38,195 bases of DNA from Trachelipus rathkii (taxonomy: Eukaryota; Arthropoda; Malacostraca; Isopoda; Trachelipodidae). The stretch covers positions 1-38,195 of the forward strand of contig JABUQX010021118.1 in NCBI GenBank assembly GCA_015478945.1. Direction: 5' to 3'. Every line of letters starts with the position of its first letter. Position 1 is the stretch's first letter. The notes below the pieces were generated by a model that was given only the letters and a program-made list of their open reading frames with translations, did no database searches and was not told the DNA's origin. Below are positions 1 through 10,749 of this stretch, in pieces. Made by a program: the position numbers and the translations under genes.

Positions 1-322
1 GTATTATAGATACTATATATATACTTAAGAAAGAAGAGAACATAAAATTAGAGAACATTTGTATGGATATATTAATTATTATATTGTTTTAAAAGAGATT
101 ATTAAGATATTTATTTAAAACAATAGAGAATGATAATGAAAAATTAAGTAAATGAAGGAAATTCAATATGAGCAGCATGGAAAATTTGAAAATTATTAAA
201 AAAAGTAATTCCTTGGGTTCTAACTGCAAATTTAACTCAACTACTGTTGAAATAAAATAATCATAAATTGTCAAACAACAAAATGTTCTGGTGTACCACT
301 CATACAAATAGCCCGATCCGTT
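1..322. other. AT-rich sequence with no recognised feature
   Basis: Nothing supportable is seen here. The sequence is AT-rich and unique-looking. A 72-codon minus-strand frame (89-307) is rich in Leu, Phe and Ile, as expected of translated AT-rich DNA, and has no recognisable motif. Confidence 0.6.
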
Positions 323-599
323 TTAACTGTCGTCTTCCATAGTAACTGTCGCAGGAGGCCAAGTCTGATCCTTAGCAAGAGTAGGACGTGAAAACGAGTG
401 CATTACTCTAAATGGCTGAGTACTGGTGATTGCATGGTTTCGACGTGCTCGAGTGATGTCGTTATCAGCCTGTTGATCGTCAGACGGAAGAGAATAATGC
501 GTTGCAGATCTCCCTTTAAGACGTGGGAGACAACAGATCTTTTAGTTCTTCACTACTCACGTTAGCTTATCTTGTCCCGTTCTAAAATTTTGTACCAAA

Positions 600-2634
600 G
601 TTTCTAAGCTCCTTCTTCTATGCCTCTAGAGCAACTGAGTAAATAAACTAGAAGTAAAATGAAGCTGTCCTTATCCATTAACTCATCCGATTGTTATGAG
701 TAGCATCGTTGGGATAGGATGTAGATATGTCAATAGCCATAAGCAGGTGTTCACTTTTCAAGTAGAAAACCGTAAATTCAAAGAAGAAAGTTATAAATTC
801 TCAGAAATAACGGAGTTATTAAGGATCTTCCCTCTCCAGAACTCTGTGGGATTTGTTGCTGGATGCTTGCTGCGGTGCTTCTGCCTACCAAAAATCCGTC
901 GTATATTCAGATCAAGTCCAAGATGCTCGGCGATTTCATTAACTTCTTTTAACACTTCATCGATGCTTTTTTCTTCATCTTTCCGATGGCCTCTAACCAT
1001 TTCCACAATATGGTGAATGTGCTGCGATATCCAAGGTCTTGGATTGAGAGCATTTACAACTGGGCTCTAACCATCGCAGAGGTATTTCGCGGTCAATTTC
1101 AATAGCATGATGAAATGACGACTTACATACCGCTGAATGCAACGGAAAAGCGCTTTTTCTTGTGGCGGGATATATCCTTCAATGGAAAGGATTTCTAATG
1201 CTTGCATCATTCGTACAAAAGTGCTCCTTAAATACTCTGATGCACTTGTGTTGTTCAGACCATCTGGTCTGGCATAGCTTGGGATGTTTGGCATTAAATT
1301 TTTTCTCAAGACGGATCTCGCCTAAAAAAAAACGTAATAATGTCCTATATAGTTCCCAACACGTATCTGCTGAGTTTCTGTGTATTCGTGTTTCCAAAGT
1401 CATTTACGCTACTCAGATTTGGTTTGTGTGAAGAGAATGAAAGAACAATGCTTTTTTTTAGTACTTTTTCCTGCAAATATTCGGCTGGGACACCTTCCTT
1501 GTTCTTATGAAGACCAAGACATCGGTAGACTATGCAAGCCCATCGAAACCCAAGACCCACGCATTTCTCGATCTCATGTTCTCCGTGCGAATAGCTCAAT
1601 CAGTAGCACGATAAATCTGTCACAGATTGGCTGTTTGAACGCAAGTGGTTTTATGGCGTCTAAGCGCTTTCAGTTCTAGCAAAGCCAATAATTCCTCCTT
1701 GGTGGATACTATATCAATCGGAACTCTTCGTCGAAATAGGCAACACTAATGGAATTTGTTCCTTTCCAGAAATATTCAGCGTTTCATCTGCTAGGAAAGC
1801 TATACGCGTGCATGCTCCTTTACCTTAATTAACCGATGTTTTTCCTTTATAGGTAGTCCCGTGAAAATAGAGAATGCGCGATTATTTCTTCCTTTTCAAA
1901 AAATTGGCTTTTCATGACCTGACTCCGGCATCTAATTCGTTAAGCGGAACAAATCTTGGCAACACTCGGCCCTACATCGCATGAATGCCCAATTGATACC
2001 AAGCTGCCGAAGCAGGTAATAGACTCGGCACGTACAAGAAAATGTTCACAAATGAAGATTATTAGAAGGATAATTATTGTTTTTATTTTCTTCCTATGAT
2101 TTTCTTTGAATGCTGGTCTATTTGGATGTCTACCGGCAACGTCCTGTAGGAACCAATTCTTGCAGCTTCAACGAGCAACGTTTTATCAAGCCCTCGTGTT
2201 TTGTATGTCCCCTGTACAAACCCGCATCGAATACATTTATAGTTTAGTGAAAGGTTCTAGTAAGTTGTTAAAGGTGAGCCTAGGATCCCATTCTGAATAC
2301 AACTTTTATGTGGAGAATAAAAATACAAAATATGCAAAGATGCTCCCTTTAGGTGCCTGGAAAGTATGGTCTAGCCAAGGTGAATATGTCATCCAACCAA
2401 TATCATTAATTGAATTTCCTTTGTTAAGTGGGTAGAGATCTTGCCAAAACTAATTATAGGTCTTAGGTGGATCATACCAGCAGACTTTTTGAGTAACTGT
2501 TTCTGTTTCTCAGTCGAAATCATAGATGAATGTCTAACGTATCTACCAATGTCATTTAGCTGATAGCTCTGAAAGATCCATGACCCATATCTTGACTCAT
2601 CGAGGTGCTGGGCCTGGGTGTGGGTCTTCATCAT
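600..2634 (-). pseudogene. hAT-like transposase pseudogene (zinc-finger MYM1 / 52-kDa-repressor type)
   Basis: This is a decayed transposase of the hAT superfamily, the type whose copies are annotated as zinc finger MYM-type 1-like or 52 kDa repressor-like proteins; such enzymes cut and paste DNA. Reading the minus strand, four blocks occur in family order. The N-terminal block (about 2634-2390) contains DIGRYVRHSS and EKQKQLLKK. It shifts frame into a TTF/BED-like zinc-finger block (about 2400-2300, WMTYSPWLDHT then APKGSIFAYFVFLF, where the family has PWL..S..LKGAFC..CVLF; its cysteines are lost). The DUF4371-like core (about 1590-1345) reads EKCVGLGF then SSHKPNLSSVND, in place of KCVGQGYDGA and H..NL...D. 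The RW block (about 1330-1240) reads PKLCQTRWSEQHKCIRVF. The C-terminal part (1220-1067) reads ALEILSIEGYIP, and 1006-791 has VNEIAEHLGLDLN, FGRQKHRS and NPTEFWR. At least four frame changes and the lost DG motif mean it is inactive. The hAT dimerisation domain was not found. Open frame 323-541 (minus) may or may not belong. Confidence 0.92.
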
Positions 2635-2819
2635 TAGCGAAATATGCCGAAAGTAGGAGGGATTGCCTCTTGTGTAGCCTTAGTTGAATAATTGATTGGT
2701 TAATGTTCTTCCGGCTGCGTTTCCACCGCTACCCTGATATCGCACCAATTTATTATCGGCCAGAGTTGCATATCTTGTCGGAATAATTATCAAAAATTAT
2801 AATAAATTACATATAATTC
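2635..2819. other. Flank of the hAT relic
   Basis: This short stretch beyond the N-terminal end of the hAT relic may contain its 5' untranslated region or terminus. I could not identify a terminal inverted repeat or an 8-bp target duplication. Confidence 0.35.
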
Positions 2820-3145
2820 AATAATATATATGGTTAGGGTATATTCTAATATGTTATATATTATATAATATATACGTAATATAAATATATATATAAACAA
2901 TAAATATATATATATAGGGGTTTGGTATATATGGTGGTTGTGGTATGTGTTTGATGAGGTGTGTATGGTAAAGTTATGGGTGATGGGTTAAATTTTTATG
3001 GAGTGAATAATTATATATATATTATATATCTGATATATATATATATACTGTATTAGTATAAGTAAATATAATATCAGTATATATTATTATATAGTACAGA
3101 TATAGCAACTATATTATATATATATATATATATATTATATATTAT

Positions 3146-3178
<33 letters not shown>

Positions 3179-3240
3179 TATACTATATAATATATTTTAG
3201 AGTATATATATAATATATATATATTAATATATATATGAAA
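2820..3240. repeat. (TA)n / TATAATATA microsatellite block
   Basis: Imperfect TA dinucleotide repeats are broken by TAA and TATT units, with a GT/GGTA-rich island at about 2915-3005 (TTTGGTATATATGGTGG and similar). It is not coding. Confidence 0.95.
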
Positions 3241-3857
3241 TAAGACATAAGTGACGTGCGATCGTCGGGAGGCTAATTAATTTTACTTAGCATTCAAACG
3301 CAATGTTTAACAGGAAAAATTAGAAAGTTGAGCGCAAACTAATGTTGAAAGAATCCACTAATTTTCTGTGTTGTAAATAAAAATTTAAAATGAAGCTAAC
3401 CTCATGTGGACAAGTAAGATCATGTGTTACAAAATCCCTACTTTTAAGAAGTAAATACCAAAATTTTTATAATATTTAAAATTAAAACTTACGTACCAAG
3501 GAATCTCCCTAATATCCATGATCTTTAATGAATTGAAATTTAATAATTTACACTGAGACGGCTGTTGATTATAGAAGTGGCGTCACGAGTGATAATTTCA
3601 ATGCTACTTTTACGGAAAGCCTCTTAAACACTTGCATAAACGAATTGAGAATCTTGACTGAACAGCAAAAACTGCTAGAATTATCATATATAGCATATCA
3701 ACAATAAAAAAAACATAGATAGAATAACAACACAATTCTAAATCTACAAATTAAAAGGGGCATATAAGCATTGACAGATAGGAGTGAGAACGAGCCATGG
3801 ATCCGAGCAGAGAAATGTGAGAATGACGATTACAGAAACTAGCCTTCGCCAGTATAC
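3241..3857. other. Anonymous AT-rich DNA between two TA blocks
   Basis: No gene, repeat family or RNA is recognised. The minus-strand frame at 3751-3972 owes its length to the adjacent TA repeat, which translates as Tyr-Ile runs. Confidence 0.6.
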
Positions 3858-3881
3858 TCGATATATATATTATATAATATA

Positions 3882-3929
<48 letters not shown>

Positions 3930-3966
3930 ATAATATAGTATATATTATATATATATATATTATATC
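3858..3966. repeat. (TA)n microsatellite
   Basis: Imperfect TA dinucleotide tract of about 110 bp. Confidence 0.95.
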
Positions 3967-4019
3967 GTACAAACATACTTAACGCCACCGGAAGCGGGAC
4001 GTTGGAATCAAAAAATTTC

Positions 4020-4099
4020 GGCAGGGTAGAGGAGATCTCCTATACGAGAGGTCAGTAACACTTCTAGGGGGGCAGCTGCCCCCTCTGTCCCCCTCTGAC
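4020..4099. repeat. GC-rich segment with perfect palindromes at the edge of the tandem array
   Basis: It contains GGAGATCTCC (4031-4040) and a perfect 16-bp palindrome GGGGGCAGCTGCCCCC (4068-4083), followed by further C-runs. The first unit of the 300-bp tandem array starts immediately after it. It may be the edge of a mobile element or of the array; no protein is involved. Confidence 0.6.
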
Positions 4100-5146
4100 G
4101 AAAACTTTGTTGGTTAAGCAATATATTCGTAGGTATGTATAATACACCTCACGCGCTCACCGTTTGAACTGGAGTAAGTGTTTATTAAATATTACTAAGA
4201 TGTTAAGGTAAAGAATACCTAAGCTGAATGATGTTACAGATACGTTTGAAAAAGCGTGAACATTGTTTACGTTCTGTTATGCATGTTATTAGTCTTTAGC
4301 TGACTGTTAAGCTAGCTGTACTAAAAATCAGTAAACTCCACTTACCAACACTATTATTATGATTACTTTATTCAAAGGAACCGTTGTCTTTTTAGTTATA
4401 GTATTGTGTGGTTAAAACTTGTTAATTTTGTCTATGTTTGCTTGTTTGGAAGTATAAACTTTGTTATTTTGCAATTATTCGTATTGGGATTATGATATTT
4501 AGATATGGTTATGATGAAATTTTTGTTAAAATTTTTACTATGTTTTAATGTAAAGTGTTACGATAACGTATATTCGTTGTTCTGTATGATAATTAGATAA
4601 GATGTGATAAATTTTGTAAATATTACTGTGTCAAATGTAAAATTGTTACGTAGACAATATTGCTAGAGATGGTGCTTGGAAAAAAGTATGAATAGGTTCA
4701 TTTTGTATGCATTGATTTAGTTACTTTACCCTGATGCTTCAACGTGCGGGCGGACTGATGTCTTGCTTTACACTGTTAACAGTTTATTAGTGCGTAAGAC
4801 TAGTGGTATGAGCGTTTATGTCGTTGTGCACCTAGTGTGCTTAGTCGCTGTATAGCTCGCGAGTTTTGGCTATGGTTAGCTTGTTATGACGTGAAAAACT
4901 GTATTATCTACTTAAGCGCGATATATATTGCGTTTAGATTAGTATTGATACAATTAGCCACATGTTATGATGAGACTTTTTGTTAAAGAGAGCGTAATGT
5001 TAAGTGTAAAATGAACACTGTGTTTATGTTAGAGGTATGCTTGAAGAAAGTATGAGTAGGTTTAGCGATTCGTTGTCAATATGTTATGTTAGTTAACTCT
5101 CTCACTGTTGTTGAGTGTTGAAAACGTTGTTTAACAAAACAAGAAG

Positions 5147-5252
5147 TCAATGGTATTGCGTAATGCACTTTTTCAGAAAAAGTGGGCGGAGTTTGAATAA
5201 ATTCTCGAATTGTATCTGATAACTCCTAGTGGAGAACAGGAAATACAAAAAT
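5147..5252 (+). repeat. Copy 1 of a dispersed ~100-bp repeat inside the array
   Basis: It shares with 7037-7142 the words TATTGCGTAATG, AAAATGTGGG/AAAAGTGGG, a CTCGAATTGTAT/CTCGACTTGTAT word and TGATAACTC, in the same order and spacing. The two copies lie about 1.89 kb apart. Confidence 0.8.
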
Positions 5253-5499
5253 ATATATGTGAAACGAATTGCACGTAAGTCATAGATATGAAAATACAAA
5301 TATATTGATCTGAATTCATGTTTAAACAAAGTTGTTATTATTGGCATGTTGAATAGACTTCTTGGAACCGTTTATGGTTCTAGTCCGTGTGTGGTTATGT
5401 CTTTCGTTTACGCTCTTAATGATTGGTGAAATGAAGAGATACCCCAGTTAACCTTCTAAGGATTGAGTTTTATGACAGGCTTATTCTTCACTATCAGTA

Positions 5500-5799
5500 G
5501 TGTGGTACATGGTATGTCGAGGGCTGATGGTGGTACGCGAGGCTATTGACCAATCGCGGCACGTGCCATCTCGTCATCGCTTGTTTGTTCATACTCTCTT
5601 ACCGGAGGCTATGGTGTGTGTAAAGTGTGGGGATGCTTTGAGACAATGTTGGTCTAGTCTTAGTCAGACGTACTCCAGTGATATGAGATCTAGCGGGATG
5701 TGCATTGTGTTATGGTCTTTGCGTCGTGATGTATCATTATTTTACTTGGTTTCGAGCGTTCATGATTCCTCATCAGTTACCCTTTATTATGAGTGTTGA
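5500..5799 (+). other. Unassigned 99-codon open frame
   Basis: This frame opens with MWYMVCRGLMVVREAIDQ and is Ser- and Val-rich. It sits in a less AT-rich interruption of the tandem array. I see no domain, signal peptide or homologue, and no splice context that would support a gene. It is probably a chance frame. It is recorded because the segment (5440-5800) does not match the 300-bp unit. Confidence 0.15.
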
Positions 5800-6529
5800 A
5801 AGCTTAATTATGTGTAGCCGTATATTCGCATCTGAATGCGCACGTAATAGATAATTCAGCCAATGTCTTATGCATAAAATCACTGTTGTTAAAGTATCAA
5901 CCCGAATGGTTAGAGTGGTAAAAATTTAACATTGTTAGTTAGCAGATATGCCTCTGAGAAGTTGTAGAAATAGTGTTCACGGTGTTTTGTTCTCTGTTAT
6001 ATGTAGTACTTTACTCGTTGTTACAGTGTGAATCCTTGTTAACGTTAACAGTTATTCATGTTTAAGTGGTGTTAGGTTTGTCGGTGTGGATTATATTCTT
6101 AGTTCAGATGATGCTATGTAAGCTTTATGAATGTGAAAACTATGTTACGTTAGCCTATACTTCGTTGATCGGTATCTAATTAGGACAAAGGTTATGATAT
6201 ATTTTCTTGTTAAATATTGACCATGTTAATACTAAAAGATCATGCTATGTTAGAGATACTGCCTTGAACAAAAGTGTGAATAGGTTTACGTTTTTTGAAG
6301 CGCTATGTTGAGTGTCTACTCTTACTGTTGTATAAGTGTGGAGACTTTGTAATATTTAACCGGCTTATGTATGTGTTTGAGATGTTTTAAGGTTGGCTGT
6401 TGTACATTAATATTCTTAGGACCTGCGGATCATGCTATGTTAGTTATTAGTTTGGGAAAACTTTGTTATGTTAGCATACATTTCAGTTGAGATACACGTG
6501 TATAAAAGAACTTGTTTATCCAAATGCTA

Positions 6530-6740
6530 CACGAAATAGGTGACTTGAATCAATAGATCGATAATCGAAGATCATGGAGGGTAGGAGAGATGTACGGAGA
6601 GTTAGGGTGGATGGTTGATTTGAGCGCTGAGATTTATAAGCATTTTTGGGTAGTGTGATAAAAAACGAACACAATTTTTTACGAGTTATACGTGCATTAA
6701 ATAAAGAGAATAAAATTTTTAGGTAATCCAACCAAAAAGA
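6530..6740 (+). repeat. Copy 1 of a dispersed repeat inside the array (partner at about 10328)
   Basis: The words TGAATCAATAGATCG, GGAGGG and a G/A-rich stretch, then AAAAAACG, AAATTTTTAGGTAAT and AATAAA, recur in order at about 10346-10535 with TGAATCAAATAGATCG. The two copies lie about 3.8 kb apart. Confidence 0.65.
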
Positions 6741-7036
6741 GTTTAACTGAGTAAGAAGGTTTCCGTTTGAGCTGACTTTTATTAATAAGGAAGGAGAATC
6801 TTCAATTAATTTGTAAAGAGGAGGTAGCAGCACGGGAAAAGAATAAAAGTTTTTAGAGTTGGTTATAAACAGTCAAGACGATTAGCAGAAAACATAAATT
6901 TTTTAGGATGAAATTTGTTATGTTGACCTCTGTGTCAAACAAAATCAAATGTATAGCGTTAATGTTCGAAACACGAACCAAAACAAGAATCATAGATAAT
7001 TTGGCGCTAATGTCTTCGAAAGCTAACCAAACAAAG

Positions 7037-7142
7037 AATCAATAGGTATTGCGTAATGTTTTCCGAAAATGTGGGAGGATCCAGTGTTGAACAATTTGCT
7101 CGACTTGTATTTGATAACTCTACGTGAAAACGCAGGAACCAC
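7037..7142 (+). repeat. Copy 2 of the dispersed ~100-bp repeat inside the array
   Basis: Partner of 5147-5252. It is preceded in both cases by an AAC-AAA-CAA-rich leader, so the duplication extends some 20 bp to the left. Confidence 0.8.
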
Positions 7143-7639
7143 CAACAGCTGTCGTACATGGTCCTTTCTGTCAAGTGCATTGTTAGTTACTTTCACCGTG
7201 TTGCTTAAGTATGGAACCTTTTGTTAATGTTAGCCATTTATTAGATCATAAGGTATGTTCTAGGCTTTCTGTTCAAATTGTGCGTTATATTCCTAGTTAC
7301 AGGATGCAATGATATGTTACGGCTTTATGATGTTGATGAAAATTTTCGTTACGTCAGCATATAGTTGTGTGGGCGAGTATGTTATGCACTGTAATTTTTG
7401 TTAAATGTTACTAAGTTAATGTGGATAAGATACCCAGTGATATGTTAGAGATTGTTTGAAAAGAAAAGTGTGAATATGGGTAACGGTCTGTAAGCACGTC
7501 AGTTAACTTCCTGTTTGCCAAGTAGGTATTTTGTTAAGGTTTGATGTTATACATTATATTCTTTTGCATAGGATTATGTTATGTTGAGCTTTGTTTGATG
7601 TGAACTTTGTTACTTTAGCTGTTTTTACTGTTTTAGTTG

Positions 7640-7895
7640 TATGTAAAAAATAGTAAATTTTTTGACTGTTATAACATAAAAATGTAAATAAAATTGTTTT
7701 TGTTAAAAAACAAAAAGTTTTTAAAGAAATAAAGTTAAAAATTAAAAGTTTTTAAAAAAAAAAAAACAAAATAAAAGTTTTTAAAGAAATAAAATAAATA
7801 ATAAGCTTAAAAGTTTGTTAAAACAAAAAGTTTAAGAAATAAAGTTAAAAATAAACTAAAAGTTTTTTAAAAACAAAAGATTTTAAAGAAATGAA
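7640..7895 (+). repeat. A-rich minisatellite, AAAAGTTTTTAAAGAAATAAA family
   Basis: About five imperfect copies of a 40-55-bp unit built from ACAAAAAGTTTTTAAAG, AAATAAAGTT and AAAAAT. It interrupts the 300-bp array. Related tracts occur at 8330-8600 and 10240-10310. Confidence 0.85.
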
Positions 7896-8329
7896 CGTTC
7901 CTAATATGTTTTGCTAGTACTTTAAACTGTTTGTTGTATTTGAACTTTTGTTAATGTTAGTTGTTTATTCGTGTTTAAGGTATGTTAGTTTTGTCGTTGT
8001 ACATTATATACTTACATCAGGTTATGTTAGGTTAGCTTTATTGATGTGAAAACTTGTTATGTCAGCATATATTCGAGGTTAGTAATAAAAAGAACATATT
8101 TTTATGCTAAGACCAGTCCAAGACTGAATACTGAAAAACAAACTACACAACAGATCAATAAAATCAAAATTGATCAACACCTGTCCCCGAAGATTCAGGT
8201 GTTGGAAAGGTTGTGGCTGCTTGGCGTATAAATTTGGATTTAATTACTCATTGGAGTTACCGTCTTTTAGGGTAATGTAAAAACACAGAATTTTTTTACG
8301 TTATAAATTGACAAAAGAGTCATAATGAT

Positions 8330-8600
8330 AAATTTTTAGTAAAAAAACAAAATAGTTTAAAGAAATTAAGATTAAAATGAAAAGTAACAAATAATGCTGT
8401 AGAAGTTTTAAAAAGAGAAATAAACTTAAAAAATAACAAAAGTTTTTAAAAAACAAAAAGTCTTTAAAAAGAAAAATGAAATTTAAAAATAAAATAAAAG
8501 TTTTTAACAGAACCAAAAAGATTAATACTTATCTAAAAAAATTGACAAGGAGATAAAAGTGTTTTTAAAAAAAAGAACAAAAGGTCTTATCGGTCATTTG
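8330..8600 (+). repeat. A-rich minisatellite, second block
   Basis: Same AAAAGTTTTTAAAAAACAAAAAG word family as 7640-7895, more degenerate. The minus-strand Phe/Leu-rich frame here (8301-8516) is only the translation of this repeat. Confidence 0.8.
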
Positions 8601-10229
8601 GAATTAACATAAAATAAACAAACATATCGCTATACTGAATTGTTAAAATGAATATTTACCTCATCAGCTTCGTACTTGTTCGTTCTGTATGCGTTGTCTT
8701 AGTTTACTTTACCTGTTGTTAAGTATGAAACTTTGTTAATATTAGCAAAGTTATTCTCTTGCTTAAGGCTGTGTTGGTTTTTTCGTTGTGATGTTACGGT
8801 AATTCTTGTTAAGACTATGAAATGTAGCTTTGTTTAAGCCAAAACTTTGTTACAGTTGGCATAGATATATTCGTTGATCAGTAATGAATCATTAGGTACG
8901 GTGATGGTAAATATTACAGTGGTTAATACGAAAATAGTAATGATATGTTAGAGATATGTTTGAAACGTATGTAAATAGGTTACGTTTTTGCATGGCAAAC
9001 GGTAGTTTACTTTTACTGTTGTTAAGAATGGAGCTTTGTTAATGTTAAGCGATTTATTCATGCATAAGGTATGTTGGATTTGATGTTATACATTATATTG
9101 TTTCTACATCAGGTTGTGATATGTTAGCTTTATGAATTGTGAAATCTTTGTTGCGCTAGCGTATTTTCGTTGGTCAGCATGATAATTACACAAAATTGTG
9201 ATAAATTTTTGTTAAATGTTACTAAGTTCGTGCAAAAATAATAATTGATATGTTAGAGATATGTTTGAAACAAGTGTGATAAAGTTACGTATTGTAGCAA
9301 ATGTTAGTTACGTTACAGCTTTTTAAGTATGGAACTTTGTTTAATGTTAACAGTTTATTCTGTTTAAGATGTGTTGGATTTGTGAGTGTACATTATATTC
9401 GTAGTTCATATGATCCTATGTTTGCTTATTAATTATGAAAACTTTGGTTACGGTTAGCATCATATTCCATTGATTGCATACTGATAATTACAACAAAGAT
9501 TTGTGATAAATTTTTGTTAAATGTTACTATGTCTAATGTAAAAAAATATCAGTGATATGTAGAACAAGTTAAGTAGTTACGTTTTCTGCGCTCAATGTTA
9601 CGTTTACTTTTACCTGTATGTTAAGTGGAAGTTTTGGTTTAATGGTAAACTGTTTTTCATGTTTAAGATGTGTTAGGTTTGTGAGTGGTACGTTATATTC
9701 GTAGTTCAGGGGATGCTATGCTTTGCTTTATCGATGTGAAAACTTTGTTACGTTTAGCATATATTCGTTTGACCAGTATGATATTTAGACAAGGTTACCG
9801 AATAAAATTTTGTAAGATATTACTATGTTAATGTAAAAATATCAGTGAATATGTGTAGAAAAAGGTGTAAGTTAGAATTCGTTCTGGCGCTTCAAATGTG
9901 TTAGTTTACTTTAACTGTTGGGTTTGGAAGTAATGGAAAGTGGTGTTAATGTTAACTGTTTATTTCGGGTTATTTAAGCTGGTGTTAGATTTGAGAGGTG
10001 TCACATTATATTCTGTAGTCTGAGGTAGGATGCTCGATGTTTGCTTTATCGATGTGAAACTTTGTTACGTTAGCATAATACATTGACAGTATAATAATCT
10101 TCCAAATGATACTTTAAATTTTGTTACAAATATTACAGACATGTTAATGTAATAATATCCAGGATTGGGTAGGGAAGAGTGGTTTGATTTACTGATATTC
10201 TGATTTACGGGCGACTTTTAAACAAATTT

Positions 10230-10545
10230 TCTTAAGCTTAAAATATTTTCACGGTAAAAATTTAGTAAAAAACAAATTGTTTAAAGCCATTAAAAACAAA
10301 ATAAATGAACAGTTTTGTGTTTATGTTTATACAAAATACTTTGACATGAATCAAATAGATCGTAGATGGAGAGGGTCGTGAGGCGGGGGAGGATGGGGAT
10401 CTGGAGGCTGAAGAGGCTCAAGAGGCTCAAGAGGCTAAAGAGGCTCAGGAAGGCTCTAAGTAGGCTATTTGAATTATATTAAAAAACGTATAAATTTTTA
10501 AGTTCTATAAACTTAAAAAAGGAATAAAATATTGGTAATTTTTTA
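10230..10545 (+). repeat. Distal end of the array: A-rich minisatellite, dispersed repeat copy 2 and a 9-bp minisatellite
   Basis: 10240-10310 repeats the A-rich minisatellite words. About 10328-10535 is the partner of 6530-6740. Inside it, 10403-10467 has about six units of a 9-mer near GAGGCTCAA (GAGGCTGAA, GAGGCTCAA twice, GAGGCTAAA, GAGGCTCAG). Read as codons the 9-mer gives Glu-Ala-Gln repeats, but the frame closes at a TAG at once. Confidence 0.75.
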
Positions 10546-10735
10546 TATTTTAATTTTTTTTTTATTTTTTTAAAAAAAAATTTTAATTTAATTTTAAAAA
10601 AAAAATGTAATTTTTTAATTTTTAATTTTTTTTTATAAATTTTTTTAATTTTTTTAAAAAAAAATTTTTATTATTTTTTTTTTTTAATTTTTTTTTTTTT
10701 TTTTTTTATTTTTTAATTTTTTACTTTTTTTGTAT
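10546..10735. repeat. Homopolymeric A/T low-complexity tract
   Basis: Runs of T and A of 5 to 20 bases with almost no G or C. Likely an expanded low-complexity tail; run lengths are probably unreliable in assembly. Confidence 0.9.
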
Positions 10736-10749
10736 CTAAGATACATCAT

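Larger units (their letters stand above)
4099..10200 (+). repeat. Diverged tandem (satellite-like) array, unit about 300 bp
   Basis: A recurring unit runs through about 6 kb. Its anchor GAAAACTTTGTTACGTTAG, usually followed by CATATATTCGTTGATCAG, appears in variant form near 4100, 4452, 4888, 6133, 6456, 7339, 7599, 8047, 8839, 9138, 9437, 9737 and 10054. The last five are spaced about 300 bp apart (299, 299, 300, 317). Later in the unit come AAATATTACTATGTTAATG, ATCAGTGATATGTTAGAGA, AAGTGTGAATAGGTTACG, TTTACTTTTACTGTTGTTAAG and TACATTATATTC, always in the same order. The earlier part is interrupted by other repeats described separately. The plus strand is T/G-rich (many TGTTA words). Copies differ by many 1-bp indels. 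It is non-coding; the 99-codon frame at 5500-5799 lies in an interruption and has no recognisable domain. Confidence 0.9.

Noticed and set aside
696..1679. Plus-strand frames of 89 to 106 codons
   Set aside because: They are antisense to the hAT-like blocks, which read with family motifs on the minus strand.
6070..6090. Arthropod telomere-type TTAGG motif
   Set aside because: Only isolated TTAGG words occur, with no tandem array.
4099..10200. A CRISPR-like array or gene-family cluster
   Set aside because: The units are long (~300 bp), diverged along their whole length, have no short constant repeats with unique spacers, and are eukaryotic in context.
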